64,000 nt of DNA from Xestospongia bergquistia (GCA_963965975.1 OZ014416.1:5332001-5396000), one strand, 5' to 3'; shown: positions 22,366 through 34,865, counted from the first letter of the stretch. Notes: generated by a model not told the origin, from the letters alone. Numbers and translations are program-made.

Positions 22366-25300
22366 AGTCTGTAAGTGTGATATATTATAATGTAAATTTT
22401 GAGTGTATTGAATGTAATTTTGTCATATATATTGTTTTTGGTTACCACATTTATGGTCCAATCATCACTGATTATCTAAATGTGTGTCCTTTACAATAAA
22501 TAGTCTGTAAGTGTGATATATTGTAATATAAATTTTCAGTGTTTGGAATGCAAATTTGTCATCTTAGATTGTTTTTAGTTACCACATTTATGGCCCTGTT
22601 ATTTCTGATTATTTAAATGTGTGTCATTTATGATATAATAGTCTGTAATTGTGATATATTTTAAAGTAAATTCTGAGTGTATTGAATGAAATTTTGTCAT
22701 TTTATATTGTTTTTGGTTACCAGATTTATGGTCCAGTCATCACTAATAGTCTAAATGTGTTCCCTTTACGATATAATAGTTTGTAAGTGTGATATATAGT
22801 AATGTAAACTCTGAGTGTTTTGAATGAAATTTTGTCATTTTATATTGTTTTTGGTTACCACATTTATAGCCCTGTTAATACTGATTATCTAAATCTGTGT
22901 CCTTTACAATGTAATAGATGTAAGTATGATATATTTTAATGTAAATTATGAGTGTTTTGAATGAAATTTGTCATTTTGCGTTGTTTTTGGTTACCACATT
23001 TATTGTCCTATTATTACTGTATATCTAAATGTATGTACTTTACGATATAATAGTCTGTAAATGTGATATATTGTAATATAAATTTTTAATTTATTGAATG
23101 TAATTTTGTCATTTTACTCACTCTCTTCCTTTGTTTCCACATTTATGATGCTGTCATTACTTGTCATCTGAATGTGTGTCCTTTACAATATACTAATCTA
23201 AGTGTGATATACTGTAATGTAAATTTTGAGTGTTTTGAATGCAATTTTGTCATTTTTTTTGTTTTTGGTAACCATATTTATGGTCCTATTATTACTGATT
23301 ATCTAAATGTGTGTCCCTTACGATATAATAGTCTGTAAGTGTGATATATTGTAATGTAAAGTTTGAGTTTATTGAATGTAATTTTATAATTTTATTCACT
23401 CTCTTCCTTTTGTTTCCACATTTATGATGCTGTAATTACTTGTCATCTGAATGTGTGTCCTTTACAATATACTAATCTAAGTGTGATATATTGTAATGTA
23501 AATTTTGAGTGTTTTGAATGTAATTTTGTCATTTTATATTGTTTTCAGATACCACATTTATATTCCAGTCATTACTGATTATCTAAATGTGTGTCCTTTA
23601 CAATATAATAGTCTGTAAGTGTGATATATTGTAATGTAAATTCTGAGTGTATTGAATGAAATTTTGTCATTTTATATTGTTTTTGGTTATCACATTTATT
23701 GCCCTGTTATTACTGATTATCTAAATGAGTATCCTTCACAATATAATAGTCTGTAAGTGTGATATATTGTAATGTAAATTCTGAGTGTATTGAATGAAAT
23801 TTTGTCATTTTATATTGTTTTTGGTTACCACATTTATTGCCCTGTCATTACTGATTTTCTAAATGTGTGTCCTTTACGATATAATAGTCTGTAAGTGTCA
23901 TATATTGTAATGTAAATTCTGAGTGTATTGAATGTAATTTTGTCATTTTATAATGTTTTTGGCTACCACAGTTATGGCCCTGTTATTACTAATTGTCTAA
24001 ATGTGTGTCCTTTACGATATAATAGTCTGTAAGTGTGATATATTGTAATGTAAATTTTGAGTTTATTGAATGTAATTTTGTCATTTTATTCACTTTCGTC
24101 CTTTTGTTTCCACATTTATGATGCTGTCATTAATTGTCATCTGAATGTGTGTCCTTTACAATATACTAATATAAGTGTGATATATTGTAATGTAAATTCT
24201 GAGTGTATTGAATGTAATTTTGTCATTTTATATTGTCTTTGGCTACCACAGTTATGGCCCTGTTATTACTAATTGTCTAAATGTGTGTCCTTTACGATAT
24301 AATAGTCTGTAAGTGTGATATATTGTAATGTAAATTTTGAGTTTATTGAATGTAATTTTGTCATTTTATTCACTTTCGTCCTTTTGTTTCCACATTTATG
24401 ATGCTGTCATTAATTGTCATCTGAATGCGTTTCCTTTACAATATACTAGTCTAAGTGTGATTAATTGTAATGTAAATTCTGAGTGTTTTGAATGCAATTT
24501 TGTCTTTTTATACTGTTTTTGGTTATCACATTTATGGCCCTGTTATTACAGATTATCTAAATGTGTGTCCTTTATGATATAATAGTCTGTAAGTGTGATA
24601 TAATGTAATGTAAATTCTGAGTCTATTGAATCCAATTTTATTATTTTATATTGTTTTTGGTTACCACATTTATGGTCCTGTTATTACTGATTATCTAAAT
24701 GTGTGTCCTTTATGATATAATAGTCTGTAAATGAAATATATTGTAATGTAAATTCTGAGTGTATTGAATGTAATTTTGTCATTTTATATTGTTTTTGGCT
24801 ACCACAGTTATGGCCCTGTTATTACTAATTGTCTAAATGAGTATCCTTTACAATATAATAGTCTGTAACTGTGATATATTGTAATGTAAATTCTGAGTGT
24901 ATTGAATGTAATTTTGTCATTTTACTCACTCTCTTCCTTTGTTTTCACATTTATGATGCTGTCATTAATTGTCATCTGAATGTGTGTCCTTTACAATATA
25001 CTAGTCTAAGTGTGATATATTGTAATGTAAATTCTGAGTTTTTTGAATGCAATTTTGTCATTTTATATTGTTATTGGCTACCACAGTTATGGCCCTGTTA
25101 TTACTAATTGTCTAAATGTGTGTCCTTTACGATATAATAGTCTGTAAGTGTGATATATTGTAATGTAAATTTTGAGTTTATTGAATGTAATTTTGTCATT
25201 TTATTCACTTTCTTTCTTTTGTTTCCACATTTATGATGCTGTCATTAATTGTCATCTGAATGTGTGTCCTTTACAATATACTAGTCTAAGTGTGATATAT

Positions 25301-25530
25301 TGTAATGTAAATTCTGAGTTTTTTGAATGCAAGTTTGTCTTTTTATATATTTTTTGTAACCACATTTATTGTCCTGCTATTACTGATTATCTAAATGTGT
25401 ACTCTTTACAATATAATAGTCTGTAAGGTTGATATATTGTAATGTAAATTTTGAGTTTATTGAATGTAATTTTGTCATTTTATTCACTCTCTTCCTTTTG
25501 TTTCCACATTAATGATGCTGTCATAAATGT
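22366..25530 (+). repeat. satellite array, 137-142-bp monomer, about 23 copies
   Basis: Anchoring on gtctgtaagtgtgatat and its variants, monomer starts fall at about 22367, 22503, 22641, 22779, 22916, 23053 and onward to 25419, mostly 136-142 bp apart. Two subfamilies exist. A has ttatattgtttttggttacc; B has ttcactctcttccttttgtt followed by atgatgctgtcatta and ends ctaatctaag. A-B pairs form 278-282-bp dimers; 24025-24305 and 24305-24585 are near-identical dimers. ORFs of 70-85 codons repeat along the array because 138 is a multiple of 3; they are not genes. Confidence 0.95.
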
Positions 25531-25559
25531 GGAAACAAGTTATATGTTTTATTCTATAG

Positions 25560-25684
25560 ATAACTCTCCAGTAATATTAATAACTTCACGGATCATTGAT
25601 GAAATCAGGTCTTTACCACTCTCCTCCTATGATGATAATAAGCCATCTTCTGTTGGAACAGTTACTTCAGGGGCTTGTCCATAA
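25560..25684 (+). CDS. unknown gene, first visible exon
   Basis: Directly after the satellite, an acceptor (ctatag) opens a frame reading SPVILITSRIIDEIRSLPLS ... VTSGACP, ending at TAA 25684 unless an unseen donor is used. Together with the following exons it is the intact-looking copy of the locus duplicated at 8308-9275. Family unknown. Confidence 0.4.
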
Positions 25685-25819
25685 CCTATTAATTAACTGC
25701 CTTTATCATCAAATGAACAGTCTTCAATAAATAAACCAGTAAAAGTATCACAGCAACATTATGAGTAATTATACTATATTGATCTGATCACTAAATATAG
25801 AGAAATGTTTACTCGATAG

Positions 25820-25925
25820 CTCTCCTGATAACAAGTACACATGTCAGGTGGCATATGAAAAATGTATTATGAATGAGTGGAAAATGCACTTTATGGCAGC
25901 TAAACATCTTAATGCTCTATTGGAG
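25820..25925 (+). CDS. unknown gene, exon
   Basis: Acceptor gatag and donor gtaatt. Encodes YTCQVAYEKCIMNEWKMHF then MAAKHLNALLE. The last third (from tttatggcagc) is duplicated at 8308. No domain recognised. Confidence 0.45.
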
Positions 25926-25974
25926 GTAATTGACATTACAGCCATGTAGTATTAGAAAAGTTTACATTATTTCA

Positions 25975-26131
25975 AAATATAAAGAAATCTTTCTCATCTA
26001 ATACTGAGAGAGATGCTCAAGTTTACTTCATGTTTCAACTTCGTCCTGGAGTGATTGAATTAGTCCTTAGTGAAGAACAACAGCAATCTTATCATGAATG
26101 GAATATTTATCCTCATTTAAATCCCACAGTG
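25975..26131 (+). CDS. unknown gene, exon
   Basis: Open frame with NTERDAQVYFMFQLRPGVIE, LVLSEEQQQSYHEW and a gtatgt donor. The acceptor side is not well defined. The duplicate at 8.4-8.55 kb is 97-98% alike by eye. Confidence 0.5.
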
Positions 26132-26174
26132 GTATGTATGATATAATACATGCAATTGTATTCCTATATGTCAG

Positions 26175-26357
26175 ATCTATCAAACTGATGTGGACATATT
26201 TGGTGTTCAAACTCCTGCAAGTGTGCCTTTTATATTGATCACAGTATCTGCAGATGATGGACCTAAGACAGTCGCTAGATTAAATTATCATGTATCATTG
26301 AGAGGTATCAAACCTGACCAGGAGATATTATATGATCTCTTGGTAATGATAGAAACA
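26175..26357 (+). CDS. unknown gene, 183-bp exon
   Basis: Clear tgtcag acceptor and gtaagt donor around 61 codons: TDVDIFGVQTPASVPFILIT, then DDGPKTVARL, GIKPDQEILYDLL. The alternating hydrophobic pattern suggests beta-strands. The copy at 8594-8779 has a frameshift here. Not recognised. Confidence 0.6.
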
Positions 26358-26526
26358 GTAAGTAATCCATTATATTTTATATAGTCATGTTCTTTTATAA
26401 GAAGGTACACAAACTACAACATCAGCCAATGTCAGTACTTCTACTTCACAAGATATAAGTATGTTATAATGTAGTGTTTTTATTAATATATAGTAAGTGT
26501 AATGAGTATATTAATTCAATTGACAG

Positions 26527-26740
26527 GTCACTCTACTCCAGAAACATACTATGCTGAGTTATCAATTTCTGTCTCTGATTCCGATAACAGATTATCTCTA
26601 GCAAATGAATTGTCTAATACTTGACTTACTACATTTCAGTTTTATGATAGTGCTACAAAGACTGATATGGAAAAGGTCTCTACTACTAAAGGTTTAATGA
26701 GTATTATCAACACACAGCCCCAGTCCTTGCCAAAATTAAT
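26527..26740 (+). CDS. unknown gene, last two visible exons
   Basis: Exon 26527 to about 26610 (PETYYAELSISVSDSDN, LSLANEL) and exon from 26640 (tttcag|TTTTATGATAG; ATKTDMEKVSTTKGLMSI). The donor of the first is weak (gtctaa). A further open piece, reading NVSLDIIPSINNVYITSIG, follows at about 27053-27130. The end of the gene is not determined. Confidence 0.4.
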
Positions 26741-27597
26741 TTTCTAATGGAATTAAAAGTATTTAGATCTTTAGTTGAGAATATGGAACGTGATACTTTG
26801 TAAATAAGTAACATCGTTATCATTTAATTATTTATATTTATTTAAAGGGAGAATTTTATTGCAGTCAAATTAAAGTGTTTTGTAGTTATAACATATCTTT
26901 AATTATTATTTAATTATTTACATGTTGTTTGGGTCATTAGTGAATTCCTATAACTATCATTTATGTTAGTTTCATCATTACATATCTATAGCCTCTCCTA
27001 CATACTGATGAAGTCACAGTAAAATTGACAACAGAAAATGACTAATATTTTAGGCAATGTCTCCTTGGATATCATTCCCTCTATTAACAATGTGTATATT
27101 ACTTCAATTGGAAGAGAACTTGGCAACTGTTTTTTAAAAAATTCTGAAAGCTGATAGTGCTGGACAAATTATTTTTGTTTAAAAGTAAAGATCACCAGTG
27201 AAAGATTACTAATATCACACTCAGTGATTCTGTTATTGTTATGACACTAACTACTACTTTCTCAAATGTCACAACTAAAGAGTTCTATGTAGGATATTTC
27301 TAATTACTTTCATTGAATATAATTATTTGTCATAATTAACTTATTAATATTATCTCTATTCTATTTGTTAAAACAATAGTAATACTGGTTATAAAGATAA
27401 TAATAACTTGTTACCTTATGAATATATCTCTAAAGGTATATGTCCATTTAGTTATCCATGCATCTACTTCATATATCCATTAACTTATTTTTATATATCC
27501 ATTCTCTATTAGTCTTTTTCTAAAAAAGAGGAAACAATAGCTAATGAATTAAGAGATGTTTTATACTTTTAATAGCCACAATGACACTTTTATATTA

Positions 27598-28250
27598 TAA
27601 AAATGACTACTGAGACACAATTTTAAGTTACTAGCAAAAACTGTTTCCTTAACATAATTTTGTATTTTCTGTGAGGAGATACCACACCCACTTTTACAGC
27701 TGCCATGGCAACATTCCTAAGACTAGAATAACCATAAAATAACTATTAAGACAACTTTAAACCTTAAGTTACCAGCCAAAAATTATTTCTTTAACATATA
27801 CCTTGCTATTATTGGAGGAGACACCACACCTTGTACAGTTTCCACAGCAACATTCCTAAGTATAGAAAAGTCATAAAAATGGCTGTTAAACACAAGTTTA
27901 AACTTTAAGTTACCAGTAATTACTGTTTCTTTAACATATTTTGCCATTTCTGGGAGGAGACGCCATATCTACTTATATATTTGCAACGGCAACATTCCTA
28001 TGTATAGAACAGCCATAAAAAACCTATTATGAGAACTTTAATCTTTACGCTACCAGCCAAAAATTGTTCTTTATCATGCATTTTGCCATTTCTGGGAGGA
28101 GAAACCACACCCACTTTTACAATTTCCATGGCAACATTCCTATGTATAGAAAAAGGTCATAAAAATGGCCATTAAACACAACTTTAAACCTTAACTTATC
28201 AGCAAAAATGTTTCTTTAACATATATATTGCCATTTCTTGGAGGAGTAAA
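27598..28250 (+). repeat. tandem array, about 140-bp unit, 4.5 copies
   Basis: The block gcaacattcct recurs at about 27708, 27847, 27989 and 28131 (spacing 139-142 bp). Each unit also carries tttaaaccttaa...taccag, tttctttaacata and tgggaggagac. Single copies occur at 1150-1275 and 32656-32830. Confidence 0.9.
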
Positions 28251-29130
28251 TACAAATATGCAGTAAATACAAATATGCTTTTAGAGGTAGAGTTTTAAAA
28301 ATAGGATAGTTACATCATAAACAAAATAAATGTGTCAATTGTCTTCTTGTTACCTTTATCAAGATATCAAGAAATTCAGCTTTTCAAAGATTGAGGAAGT
28401 TAGAAATGGACAAAAACAGCCACAAGATTTGTGAAATTATGAAACAGAATCAATCAGCAAAGAAAATTAATTATCTCCAAGTTCAATTATATCTATAAAT
28501 AATAACAAATAGAATGTAAGAGCTCAGAATATACAAGACACACATTATGTAACAGAATGTTACATGAAAGCTATATGATTTTAAAAGTATATGTCATGAC
28601 TGTGAGTGTGTCCACATGTTTACACATGTACACATTTAGATACTACTCTACATGCTACACTATATAAACATATACATTTTGAAAATCTACACACTGATTG
28701 CTGTAATAGAATTATAAGTAAATTTACATGGTGATACAAATCTATTTGCAGGTACTATTGCAGTAAACATGACAAGTAGGTAGTTGTACTTTACGTATTT
28801 ATTATTATTTCAGTATCACTTCTTTTAGTTTTGTACCTTTCTAGTTAAGAACCTCTTTTCCATTATATTTTGTGTTACTTATTCCATTTGAGAACCACAT
28901 TACTTATGACATCAGCTTTATATATATATATAAATGATAAACTTATTGTAGATTCTTATGAAAGTCATACTATGCTACTATGATCCTTTTAGTAAGAAGT
29001 AATTGTTCAAAAAGCACTCAGGGTTATATAAAATTGTCAATTCAAAATGTATAGGTTATAGTCATAAGATGTATCTCACGACATAGATATATAAATACTT
29101 ATAGACACAAATATCATACTTACACAGTTT
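28251..29130. other. gene-free stretch
   Basis: AT-rich sequence. A direct 17-bp duplication (agtaaatacaaatatgc) lies near 28245-28275. No exons found. Confidence 0.45.
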
Positions 29131-29140
29131 GGAATTACCT

Positions 29141-29230
29141 GATATTATCTTCTCATCAATGTGACCTGCTTCATTGCTAGCGCTTTCTTCAGGTGATGAT
29201 TATGTATCACGATATTCTATGTCTGTCATA
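29141..29230 (-). pseudogene. possible first exon with in-frame stop
   Basis: On the minus strand an ATG at about 29228 opens MTDIEYRDT, then TAA, then continues in the same frame as SSPEESASNEAGHIDEK up to a gtaatt donor near 29137. The upstream 300 bp (29231-29600) are less AT-rich, as a promoter or 5' UTR might be. Either a broken first exon or chance. Confidence 0.3.
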
Positions 29231-30043
29231 TCGAATATTACAATAATAATAATGATAATTAAGTCCTGTTTAATTTAAAATGTGTGATTTGGCAATTGAA
29301 TTTGAGGCTTTTGTGGTTACTATGTGGCGAGAAACTGTGCTGTCACTATGACTATGAGAGCGAAAGACGAATACATCACTACGTGCAAACTGATAATGTT
29401 TGGCTTTCTCTACCGAGAAGAAAGAATAGGATATCTTTGTTTCCGTATCCAAAGCTATTGATAATGCTAGTATGTTAGAAGAAACAGACTCTCAAACACA
29501 TCAATGGCGTTCCAAGTCAACTATCTCGGCTGCATCCCCTGACAATTAACACAATGCAATACTGGGCGAACTCGATATATGCATATACATTGAAGGCAGT
29601 GTACTTTCTCCTTGTCTTTCAGAGAAGAATACAATTCTATTTGAAAAAATAAACTATTATATTATACTTATTGTGGTGAGTGAGCCTAAGACCAGTGGGA
29701 CTGATGTTGTAGTGACAATCACAAAAGCAAAATTTTGTTATGAAGTTCAATCAACGAATATCTAGCACAACATTGCTTACCTTCTAAATTCAACTGTTAC
29801 TTGTAACACTTTACAGTTCAATAAACTTATAGTGTCTACCCATATTATACAGTTTGCTTTATTATGAGATTAAGTAATTGAGGTAATTATAGTCAATTGA
29901 TTCAATTTTCATTAAAATAAGATAGAATTACCACAGAAATTGCCATTATTTCAAGACTAGTAATTACTTGCATTTCATTTGTTACCATTACAACATCTCT
30001 ATATTTCATATGTAGAATACTGTATTCCTTCCTTAACCAATAG

Positions 30044-30114
30044 ACATTCAGGAAGAGCTACAAGAAATTAAGACTAGTAGTAAAATGTTAGAAGACAAGT
30101 TTGACAAAAGCTAT
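30044..30114 (+). CDS. possible exon, coiled-coil segment
   Basis: Acceptor aatag, open frame IQEELQEIKTSSKMLEDKF, weak donor gtgatg. Strongly helical and charged. Probably belongs with 30332-30434. Confidence 0.35.
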
Positions 30115-30331
30115 GTGATGAGAACTTTATAAATGGTTTCTAGGACTAAAGATTTAGGAAGAATCAAAAGTTTTGTCAGATGTTAAACTAAGTAACTAAA
30201 AATAAAGTTATTTTAATTATTAAATAATTGTCGGAATACCATCAGAAGATTATATAAAATATTATAGACAACAAACACTTTGAATGGACATTTGAGTATG
30301 TCATATTCTTTCATTTATATAATTGATGTAG

Positions 30332-30434
30332 CTTTCCTTATTTTCCAAACCATTTAATGATAAAGTGGACATTACAGTGACAGTTGTTGCTGAAGTGAAA
30401 TCATTAGTACATGCTTTTATCACTGAAATGAAAG
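30332..30434 (+). CDS. possible exon, unknown protein
   Basis: Acceptor gatgtag and donor gtatgc around an open frame SLFSKPFNDKVDITVTVVAE, VKSLVHAFITEMK. Family unknown. Confidence 0.4.
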
Positions 30435-30699
30435 GTATGCTGTTGTCGTTTTCTGAACAACTGTATTATTTATATTTTAATTAATAGGGGCATATCATAC
30501 ATACTTTTAAAGGAGAAGAAATAGACTTACAAAAGTAATCTTTGATATGCTTCATAAAACATTAATATAGGCAGCTAATAATATAGAACTACCTGTTTAC
30601 TGCAATAATTATTACTTCCACTATTTCAGCCTCAGTCATTTAAATAACTTTTACAGCCACTTCCATATACCACCCCATACCTCTACATACATTACTAAA

Positions 30700-31850
30700 T
30701 GTATCAGAAGCGATATGTTCTGTTATGGATATTTATGATAAGGATATAGAGAAATTAGCTACTAACTTAACATAATCATCATATGGTCATAATTGTCTGT
30801 ATCATCATCATGTTGATTGTCACTAGTACAGTAAACTATATATTTCATATAAAGTTACTAATCACTGAATGTGTAATAGACAACATAGTAAAAGATTATT
30901 GTGGAATAGACCACAAGACTATAAGAAATTTTCCAATAGACCACATCACTACAGGGTGATCCTCATATAGTCACAAAACACAACCTACCAGGCCATCACA
31001 CAAAGTACAGGATAAATCATGAGTGCTTTTTTTTCTAAACTAGACAAAGTTATTACTTTCTAGTGTCAGTAATAAATACAGCAATAAATTTTACACCGAA
31101 GCTATATACAGTATGTACCATATTGGAATCAAGATTTTATCTCATCTGTATGAATTTCTATTACATTTGCACTACATCTAGAATATTGATCATATGTAAG
31201 AGTTCCTAAACAAACAGATATACTTCACAATCAGCACTTCATTTAATTTGCTAGTAAATTTCATTACTGGAGTACTACAGATGAAGATAACAACAATGTA
31301 ATAAATAACGTGACAACATCCTGTATTTATAATTATATTGTTAAGAATATTCATAGTGCTCTATATTACAATTAAGAGAGCTGTTAGTGTATATTTTAGC
31401 CTAATCATCAGCTCTTCAAGTGCTATAAAATTACACAAATGGAATAGATTATTGTAACTGTAAAGTAGTCAGAATACACCAAGGTTTTCACATACAGAAG
31501 TCCAACTTTTTATGGAGCACTTGCTTCTACATGTAAATGATATAAACTAGAATGGCTCTTGCTGATTTGTGATTTTAACAGCTAAATCTGTCATTGAAAC
31601 TCTTTACAACTATCAATAACAAGGTCATGACTTAAGTGCACTGTTTAACGTGCATTCTTAGTCTTTTCTTGACTAGCAGCAGATGTAAAACACCCCACCA
31701 TCCACTGTTTAGTGACTGTTTGAAGAGAAATCTTCTGTATAGTCTACATGTACAACAGAATAGTAGAACTCAATATCAACATTGTAGCACTGTTATGTTT
31801 AGTTGTGACTTATGTTATATTTGTATCTAAGAGGCTCTAACTCTTATAAT
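30700..31850. other. gene-free stretch
   Basis: AT-rich DNA. The short ORFs show no domain pattern and no splice context. Confidence 0.4.
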
Positions 31851-31859
31851 AAAATATAA

Positions 31860-32060
31860 AAATTAAGTCAAATGTACATGTACATTGTTCCATGTACTTC
31901 AGGAAACAAAGTTTCAATATCAGTAAATTTACCAAATGTCATTAATTACAATCCTGGTTATTACACTACTCCATACCTGTTCTAGGTATTCTCATAATGA
32001 ATACTATCAACATAATCTATGTATATACTCTTAATAGAAGGAATTTATCTTTTATTAAAG
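31860..32060 (+). repeat. dispersed repeat, direct copy of 36025-36225
   Basis: Shares aagtcaaatgtacatgtaca, cttcaggaaac, tcattaattacaatcctggt, attacactactccatacctg and agaaggaattaatctttta-like blocks in order with 36025-36225. The first part also matches 9295-9360 in reverse. Confidence 0.85.
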
Positions 32061-32655
32061 AAGAAAGTGACTTACAGTGATGTGTGTTAGAGCTCATAAA
32101 CTTTATATTATTATTGTTTGATATTAATTTTGTTCCATTAATAAATGATAAGTTGATTACAATAATTTATAATTAGTTTATTATATTTAAAGGAACAGTA
32201 TATGATCATTAATGGACATAATCTACTTCATCTGACAGGAGTGGTGGATAATTTAGGACCTCTTTCCTTTCGAAGCAGTGAATGAAGACTTACTACAATA
32301 TTATCATGGATCATAATCAATGGGAAAACAAGTATTCTTGTATTAAAGTACCAATTAAATTAATATTATCATAATTATAGGTTGTCAGGTAATGCTCTCA
32401 TGTACTCTTTCAGTCTTCAACAGCAGACAGTAACTCTGTGTGGAAGTATCTTTGAGAAATTTGTGTTAATAATCTACAAGTAGAGCTTAATATTGTGTTT
32501 GACAGCAGGTTATTTTAAAATTATATTATAATAAGTATTATATAGGAACTCTGTTATTGACTTGTAAACCATATATGATGTTGAACAAGAGCTATGAATG
32601 ATTGATTATCTATGATGTAGGACAACATTACTGTATACATGGATAGTTATTAAAA

Positions 32656-32830
32656 TGTCTATTACAGACAACTTCAAACCTTAACTTATCAGGAATAAAT
32701 CTTCAGTTTAAAGACATCACACCTACTTTTACAGTTGCCACAACAACATTCCTATGTATACAATAGTTATAAAAATGACTATCACAGACAATTTCAAACC
32801 TTAACTTACCAGCAATAACTCTTTCTTCCT
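32656..32830 (+). repeat. dispersed copies of the 140-bp family
   Basis: About 1.3 units: tgtctattacagacaacttc ... cttttacagttgccacaaca ... then a second tgactatcacagacaatttc. Closest to 1150-1275 in sequence. Confidence 0.75.
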
Positions 32831-33065
32831 AATATTCAGGGTAAATTGTGTCTAATTAAGCCATCTGTCATTTCTCACTTCAACTGTAGGCAAGAATGTT
32901 AGGTAAAAAATCATTCACTAGTCCTGCTGTGAAAGGAGTATGAAGAAAAATCAGAACAGGAAAGATTGATGAATTTGAAACATTTGTTTGCAATTACAAG
33001 ACTACATATGAAGGAAAAACATCAACAGTAAGAAAGAACATCAGTGAATAAATGAGTGTTTTTTG

Positions 33066-33132
33066 TAGATGAAAGAAGAGAGGGAGAGGGAAAGAAAGAA
33101 GAGAGATAGAGAGACGAGGTGGGAGGGATAGA
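33066..33132 (+). repeat. GA-rich simple sequence
   Basis: Almost pure A/G run of gaaagaagagag / gggagaggg units with few interruptions. Confidence 0.9.
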
Positions 33133-34238
33133 GTCTAAAATGCAATAGGAGGAAGAAAAGTAGTAGTAGTAGATGTTTTTGGACAACAGTTAAACAAGTC
33201 ATTGTAATTTCAATATTTTCTACTTATTTATAATGTAGTTAATGATAACAAAAATTACCATTTGGTACTAGTTTCAGTGCACTAGTTAAATTGTTTACAG
33301 ATGATGTAGTTCACACTGTTGATGAGTTAATATTAATGTTTTTAATGAAGTACATTACTATGATAATTCTATAGATAACTTACTTGTCATTTAGCAAAAA
33401 TTAATGGTCTACTGGAATTACTTGAGTATATTTATCCACTCATATGTCCTATTATTTGTCAATTCATTTACCCACTCACTTAGTCCATCAAACTAGTATC
33501 CATTCATTTGTCTGTCCATATCTTTCTGTTTCCATCCATTCTGCAGCATTCTTTATCAGCAATCACATCAACCTTTCACTTTTAAAGAGAGTGCTAATCT
33601 TGACAATGTCTTACTGACTACACAACATGTTTTATCTGGTGTAGTTACAACATAATAATCCAGCATTGTTTGAAGAGTGAGTATTGTTAACTCCCACATA
33701 TGATTAAACAACTATATTCTATTCAGACAGTATAAAAACAATCCAAGAAGTACTAGTTCAAAAAAAATCACATGAGAAGGTGGATATGTCACCATTGACA
33801 GTTTTTATCATCCATTGTTTCATTCTTCCATCTCTTTATCAGTCCATCTATCAATATTTCCAATAATCCATCAATCTATCTATTCATCCATCAATCTCAT
33901 TAATATTCATCAGAAAATATAATAATCATTGATGTTATTAATAGTATCCTGTTCATAATACATATCACTTTCTATCATTATACCTTTTACAGGTCATGTT
34001 GCATTTGGTATATCTTAAAGATGTAATAGCTGTCCGAGTTTTAATTTCCTTTGAGTTCTACTTTATTTTGGATATGATTTTGTTAAGAATGAAATTGGTA
34101 AAGACAAGAGAAATTTATTTTTATGAATTTTCTCATAAGTCAACTGACAAAACATTGCAACACTAAATTCTTTACAAGAATTAATGAACTATTAGAGAGT
34201 GTTATATCAAGTATCGGATAATCTTTATCAAGGTATAG

Positions 34239-34330
34239 ATAAAATGTCTAGATAGATATATGCACTGATAGATAGATGGATGAATAGATAGATGAATGGA
34301 TGGGCAAATGGATAGATAGATGGAGATAGT
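34239..34330 (+). repeat. GATA/GATG degenerate microsatellite
   Basis: Imperfect gata, gatg and gaat tetranucleotides. Complementary catc/cattc-rich stretches lie at 33420-33540 and 33820-33900. Confidence 0.8.
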
Positions 34331-34377
34331 TGGACAAACAGATGTACTATGTATCAAATATTTATTGAAATTTCCAG

Positions 34378-34576
34378 GAAGTCAGCAGCACATCCAGAGA
34401 GACACTTCCTCTTCCTTCTCCTCCTGCTTCACTCACTCAACTAATGATAGATGAGGTATACACATAATGTTAATTATAATTACAAAAATTACTATACACT
34501 TTAGTGATTAATGTTTATTGTTTTTTTTGGTTTGTTTGTTTAGACTTTCTTCTCAGAGTCAGCACAACATGACCAG
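34378..34576 (+). CDS. two linker exons of a plus-strand ankyrin gene
   Basis: Exon 34378-34455 (ccag|GAAGTC to GAG|gtata) encodes EVSSTSRETLPLPSPPASLT then QLMIDE. Exon 34544-34576 (tttag|ACT to CAG|gtaa) encodes TFFSESAQHDQ. Both are phase 0 and would join directly to the ankyrin exon at 36719. A Ser/Pro-rich linker ahead of ankyrin repeats is plausible. The link is inferred from matching phase. Confidence 0.5.
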
Positions 34577-34691
34577 GTAAGAGTGAGTGCAGACATTTAT
34601 TTTATAGACACATATTATTGTTATTTGGTATTTATCATATTTAATGACAAACACATTAGACATTTGATTGTCATAGCTATAATTATGTTCT

Positions 34692-34865
34692 GAACAAATG
34701 GTCCCTTTACAACATCCAAAATGGTGTTTCAAATGACAGAAGTACCTTTACCTTGACCATTCATGAATGGTCTTGTGAGTAATGTGATCAAGTCTTGTTA
34801 GATTTGAGTAATTATATTGAGCCAAATATTAAAGGTCACTGTAACTAACTCGAAGAGGGCCCTCT
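34692..34865 (-). pseudogene. decayed death-domain fragment
   Basis: DNA-level similarity to part of the intact death-domain exon at 46230-46400: tccaaaatggtgtttcaaat, accttgaccattcat, tcaagtcttgtt, tgagcc occur in the same order. Stops and indels interrupt the reading. It lies inside an intron of the plus-strand gene and in the opposite orientation. Confidence 0.7.

Noticed and set aside
24057-25426. Series of 70-85-codon ORFs beginning MSLLNVILSFYSL
   Set aside because: They repeat with the satellite monomer, whose length is close to a multiple of 3. No splice sites, no start context and stops in other monomers.
22366-25530. CRISPR-like array
   Set aside because: Whole monomers repeat head to tail with no unique spacers, in a eukaryotic context.
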